From assembly GCA_009193035.1 (NCBI GenBank), contig SWDT01000009.1, positions 310,001 through 374,000 on the forward strand: a stretch of DNA of 64,000 bases, in the 5' to 3' direction. Both the position numbers and the translations under genes were made by a program. The DNA is from Halicephalobus mephisto (lineage: Eukaryota; Nematoda; Chromadorea; Rhabditida; Panagrolaimidae). The notes under the pieces were generated by a model that worked only from the letters and a program-made list of their open reading frames with translations, ran no database searches and was not told the origin of the DNA. Of the stretch, positions 20,004-31,149 are shown in pieces (the stretch's first letter is position 1; each line of letters starts with the position of its first letter).

Positions 20004-23000
20004 TTAACAATTGTCGTTGTCGATGTCGAAGATGAGATGGTCGACGAAATATGGAGTCATCTGGTCTAATGTCAGATTTGTTCCTTTCAGAATGTGGTCC
20101 GATTTGAAGCCGGTCAAGGTGTTCCAGATGTCGTTCGGAACGGAGTCGGTACTGTAGTCGAGGACGTAGATGTTCGATTCTAATTCTGCGATGCTTTGGG
20201 CTACCGTACTGGCTTCAGAAGGATCGAAAATTGCGTGACTTTCTGCGATAAGAAGAACTGCAAAATTCTTTGAGGAATTTTTTTTCAGAAAATTTAAAAG
20301 TTGATTCAAAATTCTGAAATTTAATTTTAATTTTTTTTTAAAAATAATTATTCACTCTGAAAGTCGATTCAGATTCCCTGTAGGTTGATTGAACGCCAGA
20401 TATTGCGTAAATAATTCGGAAAATTCCTTCTCGAAAGTAGCACTGTCAATCAGGTTCAGATTACGGTAGATGGAAGTACCGTACTGGGCGTAGGCGAACT
20501 CCATGTCGGGCGAAACATCCCTCTTCAACTCCCTAATCAAGTCGAAAGTGAAAACTTTATCCTTGGAGAAGATGAAAGAAGTCATCTCTGAGATGAATAT
20601 TATCCCACTACAAGCCCTGCCAGATACTGTAGGACTAACTTCTGAAGTTTCAACGAAATCGTAAGATTTAATAAATCTTGTTATTCCAGCACTTTCAGTA
20701 GATCCTGTAACAGTAGAAACAGAAGTGTCAGTAACAGTAGAATCTGTAGCAGAAGATACAGTAGAAACAGAAGAGTCAGTAACAGTTGAATCTGTAGCAA
20801 AAGATACAGTAGAAACAGAAGAATCAGTAACAGTTGAATCTGTAGCAGAAGATACAGTAGAAATCGAAGGTATATCAGAAGTCATAGTTGTAATAGAGCC
20901 TCCGGAAAACTCCATGAGTTGACATCCGAGATTATTGAAATCCTTGACGAAAGTGTCCCTCAAAAGAGCCGTCAACTCAGCCGCACTTCCAGAATCCGTC
21001 GTATTGATGATTCTTCCCTTGATTCCTCTAGTCAAAGTAGTAAATAATTCTTGTTTATCTTCGTAAAATACTGTAGCATCGATGACGTAAATCAAAACAT
21101 CGTATTCAGAAATCTGTTTCGCGAGAGCCAGAGATTCGTTCATGTATTGTTCGAAACTAAAAAATAATTCAATTTCAAAAAACTACTGTATTTTAAAAAG
21201 TATAAAGTTTCGTTTTTTTTCAATTTTTAAAATTATTCTACTTTAAAAAGTATGAAATTCTTTTTTGAAAATTTTCTTTCATCTTAATTCTAAAAAATTC
21301 TACGTTTGTAACAACGATATATAAATATTTCGAAATTATTTTTCCTTAATCTTAAAGAATTTACTCAGTTTCGGCAAAAACGAGAAAACCGTAATTGTTG
21401 TACAATCCCGACTGCAACGTGTACAACATCGATTGCAACCAGTACTTGCTGAAATCCAATGATTATTTTTTCCATCTGTTAGTTCAACCTAGTCTGGTAT
21501 CTCATGTCGTCATACAGTCTAAAATTATGGATCATTATGTATTCCATTGCCTCCATCCCATAAAATCCCGGAACATATGTCCAAGAATAAGGAAACAGTT
21601 TGAATCCGTTGTTCTCTGTGTTCAGTAAGTAAATCATTTGTTGTGCAGCGTATTGAATCTGAAGAATGAGAATTACTAGATTATAATGTCAAATAGTAAT
21701 GACATAAACAAGTTTTAATATATCGGTACACAAATAGGATCTAATGTATCTGTGCATTATATTCAATGGATCGAAAAAGTATATTTCATGTATCGATACG
21801 TTATATAACACACAACAAAGGGTACATGGTATATAATGTATCAATACATTAAAACAACTCTAATGTATAGGATACATTATATTCAATGTACTAATACATA
21901 ATGTTAATATCAGTGCATTGTATTCGATATATCTGGTACATTAAACTGACTCTAATGTATAGGATACATTATATTCAATGTACTATTGCATAATGTTAAT
22001 ATCAGTGCATTGTATTCGATATATCTGGTACATTAAAACAACTCTAATGTATAGGATACATTGTATTCAATAGACTAATGCATAATGTTAATATCAGTGC
22101 ATTGTATTCGATATATCTGATACATTAAAATAACTCTAATGTATAGGATACATTGTATTCAATGTACTATTGCATAATGTTAATATCAGTGCATTGTATT
22201 CGATATATCTGATACATTAAACCGACTCTAATGTATAAGATACATTGTATTTTATGTTGAATACATTGAATATAACATACCTGATAAATTTGAGTTATTC
22301 TAATGTATCGGTACATTAGTAAGCTCTGATTTATGAGATAAATTGTATTCAATATATCGATATATTAAGTTGATATGGTTACATTGCATTTAATGTGCCC
22401 AATACATCGAATATAATGTATCTCATGCATTGGGGCTGTTTTAATACACTTTTTTTGTGTGTAAATGAGAAAGTAGAAGTTATAAACAATGGATATGAAA
22501 CACAACTCGGAGAAAACGCAGATTGACTCGTTTGATTTTTGTTTTTTTGAAACTTATGATAGAAAATTGGAACCGAGTATGGGATTGATCTTTTTAGAAA
22601 TTTCCAACTTGATCTGGAATACTTAGATCCAATTCTACGTGGATGATTCGAGAGAATTCTGATCAAGTTTGAAACAGATCTTTCTAGAGAGATCTATTGT
22701 GGTATAATATAGATCGTCCAGGAAGGTCAAGTTCGAAACTTTCTAGAAAGCCCTGACTTGAGGTAGAACACTTAAATCAAATCTTACTTATTCATTCCAG
22801 ACGAATCTATTCAGGTTTTAAGTGGATTTTTCTAGAAAGTCATAACTCATTTTAACAAGGTTTAATTTCACCGACATGTTAGACATGAGAACTTCTGAGT
22901 ATTCTGGAAGTAGTTTACTTCCGAAACTTTTTAGGATTCCAAATGTCAACAAAGTAAGAAAATTCAGAACTTACGTAATCATCGTAAGGATTAGGGATGT

Positions 23001-24487
23001 AATAATTGTAGAAAATCCCGAATCCCGAACACGTGACTGAAGGTGCTGTGAATTTGTTCGCGATTTGGGAGATTATTCCTGTTTCGGGATCCAGAGCTGC
23101 TTTTATCGTGGGGAAAACTCTTTCTGGATGTCCTCCGATTCTTTTCGCGAAATCCTCCATGTTCTGTCGTCCCATGTTTCCGTTCGTTCCCGGGATTCCG
23201 ACGGCGAAGATCAGCGGATAAGTAAGCAAAACTTCGGTGTCGTAGAAACTAGAGGTTCTAAATTTAAATTTATATTACCGTATTTGCTCTATTTGTGCCA
23301 CTATTTTTCGATCAATCTATCAGGAACTTGTATGTTATCTAACTTTATTGTTGCACATATCAGCTTTCTTTCATTCAAACCTTCAGGATGCGCCACAATT
23401 AGAGATGTGCCACAAATAGAGCAAATACGGTATTTTAAAAATAAAAAAATATGTATTATTACGAAATAACTTTAATGCAGATTTTCGGGAACTTTCAGAA
23501 TTCTATTTTGGATGTTAATTATTAATTTTTAATGAATTTTGAAAATATTGGAAATTTTTTGTGGAAATTTCTAAGGTCTCGGGATCTTCGCTGGGGTTCT
23601 GGAAGGTTCTAGAAGACCTCATAAGATTCTAGAAAACCTCATAAAATCCTAGAAGACCTCATAAGATTCTAGAAGACCTCATAAGATTCTAGAAGACCTC
23701 ATAAAATCCTAGAAGACCTCATAAGATTCTAGAAGACCTCATAAAATCCTAGAAGACCTCATAAGATTTTTAAAAAACCGATCATCTTCAACTAGATTCT
23801 GGAAAATTCTGAAACCTGTGAAATCCTCAACAGCTTCAGAATCTTCCAACAAAATTTAAGTTTTTAGAAATTTCTAGAAAATATTTAACGATTTTAAAAT
23901 GTTAAATTCTTCAACTTTTTGCGAAATTTTTAAAAACGAAAAATAACTCCTACGAAATTTCGATAATTTCTGCAAAATTTTAAGTATTCCTAAAAAATTC
24001 AAAAAACAAACACTTGATCTGTAATTATGATTCCGACTCGATTTGTAGTCACTGCCACAGGCACTTTGTATCCTGTCAGGGAATTTAGCTGGTTAACCAA
24101 AGTGGAAAATTGATAATCTGGAGTTTGACAGTTGTTGACACAAGTGATGTATTTTTTGATTTCGTTATTCAGCTCGTTTCTCGTGTAATCCATGAAGTTC
24201 GAATTTATGTCATTTGTGTAGAATGCGAATCTTGCGAACTGACGGCTTCCTGGAGGTACTTCATCTGGGGTCGAAAAACTGTCGGTGATTTTTTTCACGA
24301 AATTCCTGACTGTCTGAAACGAATTTTATAAAAATAATATTTATTTTATAATTACCGTATTTATGTAGTTAGGGATCGCAGTGTTCCCTGTGCTGACGAC
24401 GAAGCTTATGTCCACTTGAAGGCATTTGGGGTCGGTGTAGGCTCGGGTTAATCCGAGAAGGGAAAAGAAGAAAAAGAGAAAGTCCAT
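20004..24487 (-). CDS. Secreted von Willebrand A-like protein, copy A
   Basis: Seven exons: 24487-24356, 24313-24012, 23257-22975, 21658-21489, 21448-21365, 21156-20356 and 20313-20004; 693 residues, all junctions in phase. Signal peptide MDFLFFFFSLLGLTRA. Three vWA-like units follow: one from VDISFVVSTGNT through PLIFAVGIPGTNGN; a second around NNYGFLVFAETD and YDVLIYVIDAT; a third from SGIIFISEMTSF to NIYVLDYST, ending FDIDNDNC. The metal-binding Asp of the usual D-x-S-x-S is not evident in the first unit, so adhesion would be metal-independent or lost. A Ser/Thr repeat (SSATDSTVTDSSVST, three copies) at 20700-20875 separates units two and three and is absent from copy B. Introns 3 and others hold satellite repeats and a MITE. 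The role is unknown: likely an extracellular or cuticular/immune-type protein (inference). Confidence 0.8.
21690..22440. repeat. Minisatellite of TGTATC/GATACA palindromic words in a vWA-A intron
   Basis: About 110-bp units built from (A)ATGTATAGGATACATT, GTATTCGATATATCTGGTACATT and CATAATGTTAATATCAGTGC, repeated about six times in the intron between exons 3 and 4. The same word family recurs at 57240-58310. Confidence 0.75.
22441..22974. other. Remainder of vWA-A intron 3
   Basis: Mixed sequence with TTTCTAGAAAG-type words; no coding signal seen. Confidence 0.3.
23276..23433. mobile_element. MITE with 25-bp terminal inverted repeats in a vWA-A intron
   Basis: The left end (TACCGTATTTGCTCTATTTG..) and right end (..CAAATAGAGCAAATACGGTA) are inverse over about 25 bp with one mismatch pair, and the element is bounded by TA. 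Length about 158 bp, no coding capacity. It is inserted just upstream of the exon 3 acceptor (minus strand). Confidence 0.75.
23605..23772. repeat. 20-bp tandem repeat, about eight copies
   Basis: Units AGAAGACCTCATAAGATTCT and AGAAGACCTCATAAAATCCT alternate without spacers inside vWA-A intron 2. Confidence 0.85.
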
Positions 24488-24972
24488 CTCGATTGCTCCT
24501 TGGTGAACCCAGAATGCCACTTGATAACTCCTGATTGTGAATTCCCTTATCTCCTTCTGTACCTAGGGAGTGGCTCTTGGGAACCCAGCCGAAGCCCGCT
24601 GATAACACTAATGAGAGTGCTTTTTGTATTCACGACTTCTGGCAATTCCCCTCCTTACAGTCGTAAATCAAGCTTCTGATCCAGATAGAAAGCACTTTTA
24701 TGGTAGTACTGTAGAGAGGGATCTGGGGGAATTCCTTGTGGAGAGATGAGCTTGACAGTGAATACAGGGGATTCAGATGTCTTTGAGCTCCATATAATGA
24801 TGAACATAGAAGCTGAGGAACTTTATCTTAGTCATTTACAAAATGCAGAGTCCCATTCGGTTGTGGATTGTTATCTCGTTCTGTGTCCTGTGGTACGACC
24901 CTTGAGGACCCAAACTAAACCCCACTGATAACACTAGTGGTTATTGAAACTTTATCTTTTTATTTATGACTT
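24488..24972. promoter_or_regulatory. Upstream region of vWA copy A, duplicated copy of 27919-28404
   Basis: The 485 bp between the copy A start and the copy B stop are almost base-for-base the same as the region upstream of copy B. Differences are single bases (for example TTGTGGATTGTT versus TTGCGGATTATT). It contains ATAATGATGAACATAGAAGC and GAGATGAGCTTGACAGTGA. Similarity at this level in non-coding DNA means recent duplication or conversion. It must contain the promoter; no specific element identified. Confidence 0.6.
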
Positions 24973-27918
24973 CTAACAATTTTCATTATTAACATCGTAA
25001 ACAAAGGTCTCAGAAAAATAATTGACAATCTCATTTACTGTGAGGTTTGCGACTTTTAAGATGTGGCTTGGTTTTCCTCGAGTTAACGTGGACCAGATGG
25101 AGTCAGAAACGAATCCAGAGCTGTAGTCGAGGACATAGACGTCGATTCCAAGATTCGCAACGTTGACAGCAGCGGACGTAGCTTTCGGTGGATTCTGGAG
25201 TGCGTCTAGTTCACTCATCAAAAGAACTGCATAGTGTTCTCCTGTGTTGGAGATGAATGTCATCGCGAGTTGATTCAGGATACTGTAAATTTTGGATTAC
25301 AAAGAAGACAAGAATGGACATACTCGATCAAGTCATTCTGGTCTCCTGAAGGCTGTCCTGTGGTCAGGTATTGATCGAAAGCTTCAGAAATGGCAGAATC
25401 GAAGGTAGAACTGTCAGCCAAGGATATCCCTTTGTAGATGACGTTCCCGAATTGAGCAAAACTGAAATCCAATTCAGAAGACATCTTCGACTTCAGATTC
25501 CTGACAACTTCGAATAATTCCACATGTTGTGAAGTAGATATGTAATTCGTCATCTCGGCAAGAAAGATGACTCCGCCACAGGCGATTCCAGAATCAGGAG
25601 CTCTGGTCGTCGTCGGAGGGGTGGTTTTCAGAGGTTTGTATTCCCACGTGGTTCCTCCACTGACGGACCCCGAGCAGAACCCGTCTTCGACGAAGTAACT
25701 GGGAGGTAATACTGCACTTCCGGAAACAGCCATCGGATCGCATGAAAGTTCATTGAAATCTCTGACTACTGTAGATTTCAGTTTAGTTATCAAGGTAGAC
25801 ACGGTGTAACTGGTGAGGTTGAAGATTCTTTCTGGTCTCTGTCTCGTCAGATTCAAAAACAGTTCTTGATTGTCGAGGAACTTCGTAGAAGCGTCCACGA
25901 CGTAGATGGGGACGTCGTATTGGATTATCTCCTGAACCAAAGTCGCTACAGTAGCCAACTGGTATTCTGTGTCCGTGTGGGCCATGACCAAAAACGCGTA
26001 ATTACTGTAGAATCCGGATCTCAGAGTTTGCAACATGGTTTGGAAGAGGTTAACAGTGGACTGTTGGTAATTGCTGTTGTAAATGTAAAAATTACTCATT
26101 TTGTAACTGAAGCCATTGTAATCGTAAAAAGCCGGATAATTGTTTTCTCCGGTTCTTTGTACAGTAAATCCGGTGTTTTTTCGGTTTAATGAAGATATAA
26201 TTGATTTTGCTGCACTTTTAAGCTAAAGTAGGTCAAATTTAATTTTAATATTATAAAAAAGAAAAAGTTGAAATTTCTGAAAAATAATTTTAACAAAATT
26301 TTTGGAATTAGAAGTTTCTAAAACTCAAATTTTTTGGTCAATTTTTGAAGATTCTGTGAAATTTTAGAAAATTCTAAAATTTTGAACTCGATAGTAATAG
26401 ATTTACGAAGATTCTAAAATATTCTATGAAATTTTAGAAAATTTTAGAATTTTGAACTCGATAGTAAAAAATTCTATGAGATTTTAGAAAATTTCAAAAT
26501 TTTGAACTCGATAGTAAAAAATTTTATGAGATTTTAGAAAATTTCAAAATTTTGAACTCGATAGTAAAAAATTCTATGAGATTTTAGAAAATTTTAGAAT
26601 TTTGAACTCGATAGTAAAAAATTTTATGAGATTTTAGAAAATTTCAAAATTTTGAACTCGATAGTGAAAGATTTACGAAGATTCTAAAATATTCTATAAA
26701 ATTTAAGAATCTTCCAAAATTTTCAACTCGATACTAAAATATTCTATAAAATTTTAGAATTTTCCAGAATCTTCAACTGGATACTAAAAGATTCTAAATG
26801 TTTTATGAAATTCTGAAAAATTCCAGAAAATTCTAAACATTTCTCTAAAATTTTAAAATTTTTCAGAATCTTCAATTGGATTCTGAAAAGTTTTAAAATT
26901 TTCTATAAAAATTTTCGAAATGTTGCGTAATTACGGTTGACTTGAAACTTACAATATCGGCTTTTGCAGGAACATAGTAATTGTGAAAAATGCCGAATCC
27001 GGAGCAGGTGATGGAAGGAGCTGTGAATTTTTCAGCGATTTTCGAAATCACTCCATTTTCCGGATCTAAAGCAGCTTCTATGTCGGGATAAACCACTGCT
27101 GAGCCCAAAAATACCTGCTGCATCGAGTCCGGATCCTGTTCGACTTTGTTCCCGTCTGTGCCCGGCATCCCAATCCCGATCACGAGCGGATATATGTTAG
27201 TTAAGTAACTTCTTGAAGACGTATCTGCGCCCATTCTAAAAAAATTATTAAATTTTATAAAAAAAATTATTAAATTTTATAAAAAAATTATTAAATTTTA
27301 TAAAAAAATTATTAAATTTTATAAAAAAATTATTAAATTTTAAATTTTAAAAACTTTGAAAAATTTGTTTCAAAATTATTTTGTGAAAATTTTTGATTTT
27401 TTAACAATTTTATAATTTAAAAAACTAACACTTGGTTGGTGATGAAGATGATGACTCTGTTAGTTGTGACGGAATCGTAACCGTAATAACCGTCTAATCT
27501 GTCTTTCGATGATGTCATACTCCAAAAATTGTAATCTGGATTTTGACAGCCGCTGGCACAAGTGACGAAATCGACGATTTTTGTTTGGACTTGGGATCTC
27601 GTGAAAGTCCCGAACAACTCGTAATTGTTCAAGTTACTTCCAGGAACCATGGAAACCCCGAATCTCGCGTATTGACGGTTTTCTGGATGGACTTCATCTG
27701 GAGTCGAAAACGCATCGGTTACGGTCTTCACGAAGCTCCGGACATTCTAAATCACTTTTTTAAGAAAATTAAAATTGAAAAATTACAGTATTCAAGTATT
27801 CAGGGATGACGGTGTTTCCCGAGGAGATCACAAACAGGATATCCACTTGAAGGCATTTGGGGTCGGTGTAGGCTCGGGTTAATCCGAGAAGGGAAAAGAA
27901 GAAAAAGAGAAAGTCCAT
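24973..27918 (-). CDS. Secreted von Willebrand A-like protein, copy B
   Basis: Five exons: 27918-27787, 27746-27430, 27235-26953, 26222-25324 and 25282-24973; 646 residues. The signal peptide and first ~27 residues of the mature protein equal copy A at the DNA level, then the two diverge. The same three vWA-like units are seen: VDILFVISSGNT...PLVIGIGMPGTDGN; SNYAFLVMAHTD...VPIYVVDAS; GVIFLAEMTNY...IDVYVLDYSS, ending FVYDVNNENC. The linker before unit three is short and Thr/Pro-rich (TTPPTTTRAP). Copy B lacks the two introns that interrupt the matching region of copy A (at 21449-21488 and 21157-21364). The donors of exon 2 in both copies need the same unusual register (AAGT|GTTAGT in B, AAGT|GTTTGT in A), which supports both models. 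Confidence 0.8.
26360..26700. repeat. ~60-bp tandem repeat in vWA-B intron 3
   Basis: Units containing TTTTGAACTCGATAGTAAAA and ATTCTATGAGATTTTAGAAA repeat about six times. Confidence 0.75.
27240..27345. repeat. 20-bp tandem repeat in vWA-B intron 2
   Basis: About five copies of AAAAATTATTAAATTTTATA next to the exon 3 acceptor. Confidence 0.8.
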
Positions 27919-28404
27919 CTCGATTGCTCCTTGGTGAACCCAGAATGCCACTTGATAACTCCTGATTGTGAATTCCCTTATCTCCTTCTGTACCTAGGGA
28001 GTGGCTCTTGGGAACCCAGCCGAAGCCCGCTGATAACACTAATGAGAGTGCTTTTTGTATTCACGACTTCTGGCAATTCCCCTCCTTACAGTCGTAAATC
28101 ATGCTTCTGATCCAGATAGAAAGCACTTTTATGGTAGTACTGTAGAGAGGGATCTGGGGGAATTCCCTTGTGGAGAGATGAGCTTGACAGTGAGTGCAGG
28201 GGATTCAGATGTCTTTGAACTCTATATAATGATGAACATAGAAGCTGAGGAACTTTATCTTAGTCATTTACAAAATGCAGAGTCCCATTCGGTTGCGGAT
28301 TATTATCTCGTTCTGTGCCCTGTGGTACGACCCTTGAGAACCCAAACTAAACCCCCCTGATAACACCAATGGTTATTGAAACTTTATCTTTTTATTTATG
28401 ACTT
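27919..28404. promoter_or_regulatory. Upstream region of vWA copy B, duplicated copy of 24488-24972
   Basis: Near-identical to the copy A upstream region over its whole length and ends at the same place relative to a terminal vWA codon block. Confidence 0.6.
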
Positions 28405-28437
28405 CTAACAATTTTCATTATTAACCTTGTAAATCAA
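28405..28437 (-). pseudogene. Last codons of a lost third vWA gene copy
   Basis: On the minus strand the reading YKVNNENC-stop sits exactly where FVYDVNNENC-stop of copy B sits relative to the duplicated upstream block. Upstream of it the frame is lost within a few codons. This is a stump left when a third tandem copy was deleted or never fully copied. Confidence 0.6.
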
Positions 28438-28688
28438 GCTTCTGAATCAATTAGACATCATCAAAACATGTTTATTGCAATTAATGTAGAAAAATAACTA
28501 AGGATCGATGTGTTTTATAATGATAATGAAATCAACACTAATTTGAACAAATTTCGATTTACTTTGATTTTCAAAATTTTTGAATTACGTTATTTTTTTG
28601 AAAAATTTCATAAATTGTCTCAGAATGAATTTTCGAAACTTCTAAGCAGGACCAGGAATTACGAAATTAAGTGTTTGTTTATCTTCAG

Positions 28689-28990
28689 GAGGACCTAGTG
28701 GATTCTAAAGACTCCGGAATCTTAAATGACGTTTTGTACTTTCATCCGAAGACCTTAAGGAAGACCCTCTTCGAAAAGGAACTTCTTTGTTGGTTTCAAA
28801 AAATCGGAAAAATGCAAAATTGGAAACTGGACAGGAAAGGCCCGGGAGTAATTTATTTCTAGGGTGCTTTTTCCTGAGGAAAAATGGACAGCAAATCGAC
28901 TTTGAAAAGACCAATTCAACAAGTTGGTCTTTTTGTCCTTCACAAATTATCAACGCTGTCAAAAAACTGATTCCTGAAAACGACAACTAA
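28689..28990 (+). pseudogene. HPS4/CCZ1-like longin-domain fragment with a frameshift
   Basis: After a TTATCTTCAG acceptor a frame reads EDLVDSKDSGILNDVLYFHP then KTLRKTLFEKELLCWFQKIG and stops at 28862. A second frame, one base shifted, carries on as NLFLGCFFLRKNGQQIDF... to a stop at 28990. The pattern YF[HY]P...L..ELLC...G followed by LGC resembles the first longin domain of HPS4 and CCZ1, Rab-GEF subunits of lysosome-related organelles (from memory of the family). The frames change near GPG at about 28850. No upstream or downstream exons were found, so this looks like a decayed fragment, or an intact exon with a base error. Confidence 0.4.
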
Positions 28991-29400
28991 AAAAAAGTTT
29001 TTTTTACAGATAATTTAAAATTTTTTTTTAAATTTTCAAACAAATTCACTTTTTTTAAATTTTCAAACAAATTTATTTTTTTTAAATTTTCAAATAAATT
29101 TATTTTTTTTAAATTTTCAAATAAATTTATTTTTTTTTTAATTTTCAAATAAATTTATTTTTTTAAATTTTCAAATAAATTTTTTTTTTAAATTTTCAAA
29201 TAAATTCACTTTTTTTAATTTTCAAATAAATTTATTTTTTTAAATTTTCAAATAAATTTATTTTTTTTAAATTTTTTTATAAATATCTTTTTTTAAACTT
29301 TTTTAAAGTTCTTATATAAAATACTTTTTAAATTTTTTTAAACTTTTTTTTAACATTTATTTTTTAAAATTTTTTTTTAAATTTATTTTTTAAAAAATAT
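28991..29400. repeat. AAATTTTCAAATAAATTTATTTTTTT tandem low-complexity tract
   Basis: About ten copies of a ~30-bp unit of AAATTTTCAAATAAATTTAT type, decaying into T/A runs. Confidence 0.7.
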
Positions 29401-29539
29401 TCATAACTTGTCAATTGTAGATGATTGACGGAATTTCCCACTTTTGACAGTTGATAGGTTTTGTTCAGATTTTTCTTACTTGTCTGTGACTAAGTATAAT
29501 TTTTAAAGAAATGATAATTTTACGATCGAGGATAAATTA

Positions 29540-29990
29540 AACATTATTCGTGGCGGGATCGAAAATCTTTAAAGACGAGTCTTAGGTGAAGACCGTGAAG
29601 TGGAAAATTAAATTTTTTTCTGAATTATAATATTAATTACGATATAAAAAATCTAATAATTTTACGTTTAAACATTATTCGTGGCGGGACCAAAAAATTT
29701 TTATTTTTTGTAATTGAACCTTAATTGTTGATCTTGATAAAAAAATATTTAATAATTTTTTTAATAAAGAACTAAATTACAGTAAACCAAGAACTAAGAA
29801 GTTCATTATTAAAAAATAAACAATATTCGTGGCGGGACCAAAAAATTTTTATTTTTTGTAATTGAACCTTAATTGTTGATCTTGATAAAAAAAATATTTA
29901 ATAATTTTTTTAATAAAGAACTAAATTACAGTAAACCAAGAACTAAGAAGTTCATTATTAAAAAATAAACAATATTCGTGAGGAGATTAA
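29540..29990. repeat. Repeat field with ATTCGTGGCGGGAC boxes and a 148-bp direct duplication
   Basis: The box AACATTATTCGTGGCGGGA or its variant AACAATATTCGTGGCGGGAC occurs at about 29541, 29670 and 29820, and a damaged one near 29970. The ~148 bp between the second and third boxes is duplicated almost exactly (shares GTAAACCAAGAACTAAGAAG). Confidence 0.75.
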
Positions 29991-30129
29991 GTTTTTATTT
30001 TTTGGAAGAAAAATTTGCAGTTTTTTCTTGACACGAACAATGTTTAATTTATTTTTAGTCATAATTACCATGATTAAAAAGTCCCAAACTTATTGTTTAA
30101 AAAAAGTAGCATTCACAGTAGGGCATATG

Positions 30130-30815
30130 CACTTTCCACTAGGCGGTCTGTTGACCTTCATCCCCTGAGGGCAAATTCCGAATCTTGCCTTAACATAAAT
30201 GATTTTTTTTAATTTATTAAATAATTATTAAGTTATTAAAAATCAAACAAAATTAATGTAAAAATATTTTTTTTTCTTTATATTATTTTTGACCTTCATC
30301 CCCTGAGGGAAAATTCCGAAGCTTGTTTACAACACAAATGATATTTAATTTTTTTCAATTCTAAGTTTAATTTATATATATATTAAATAATCATTAAAAT
30401 TATTTAAAAATAAAAAGTATTTTTTATTATGTAATTTATTTTGATCTTCATGCCCTGAGGAAAACTTTCCAAACGGCAATCCTTCCACGTGATATTTCAC
30501 TAATTTCTTAATTTTAAACATAATTGATACATAAATAATCATTAAAATTACTGAAATCATGAAAAATAAAAAATATTTTTTATTATGTAATTTATTTAAT
30601 CTTCATGCCTTGAGGGAAACTTTCCAAACGGCAATCCTTCCACGTTATATTTCACTTATTTCTTAATTTTAAACATAATTGATACATAAACAATCATTAA
30701 AAATAAAAAAATATTTATGTTTAAAAATGTTTTTTATTATGTAATTTATTTAATCTTCATTCCCTGAGGGAAACTTTCCAAACGGCAATCCTTCCACGTG
30801 ATATTTGATTTTTTT
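30130..30815. repeat. Five ~150-bp units with a conserved 40-55 bp core
   Basis: Cores at about 30155, 30290, 30440, 30598 and 30750 share CTTCATSCCCTGAGGG and, in the last three, AAACTTTCCAAACGGCAATC followed by CTTCCACGTGATATTT. Between cores is AT-rich filler. On the minus strand the first unit has a short frame with CPQGMKVNRPPSGKCICP, which is only partly kept in the others. Confidence 0.7.
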
Positions 30816-31149
30816 CAACTACGACTCTTTAAATCCGGTGATTGACGACTTTTTTCATTTCAACAATTGACGATTTTTTAAACCTTTTGCACTTATTTTT
30901 TATTCAAAAAATTTAAAAAAATAATTATTTTTTATATTTGTTTTTCGTCTTTTATGTGAAATAATTTCGAAAGTTTATTTGAAGACAAATAATTGGAGAT
31001 TTTCCTTTCGGGAAAAGGAGCAAACGAAGCCAATTTTGTTCAATCAGCTGCCAGGCGGGAACCAGAGGAAAGTCCTAGGAAAATCATCCATTCACCTTTC
31101 TCTTGCGTTTCTCATATTTCGCTTTTGCACTCTGGAAGACTGCTCTAAT

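Noticed and set aside
20725..20922. Plus-strand ORF rich in VESVAEDTVETEESV
   Set aside because: Antisense reading of the Ser/Thr repeat of vWA copy A.
23605..23772. CRISPR-like direct repeats
   Set aside because: The 20-bp units are contiguous without unique spacers, and the genome is eukaryotic. It is a minisatellite.
24369..24608. Minus-strand ORF shared with 27800-28039
   Set aside because: It is the duplicated 5' region read in another frame; the in-frame signal peptide exon is the gene.
24780..24830. Box C/D-like words (ATGATGA ... CTGA) in the duplicated upstream region
   Set aside because: No terminal stem, no D-prime/C-prime pair and a common combination of words; not enough for a snoRNA call.
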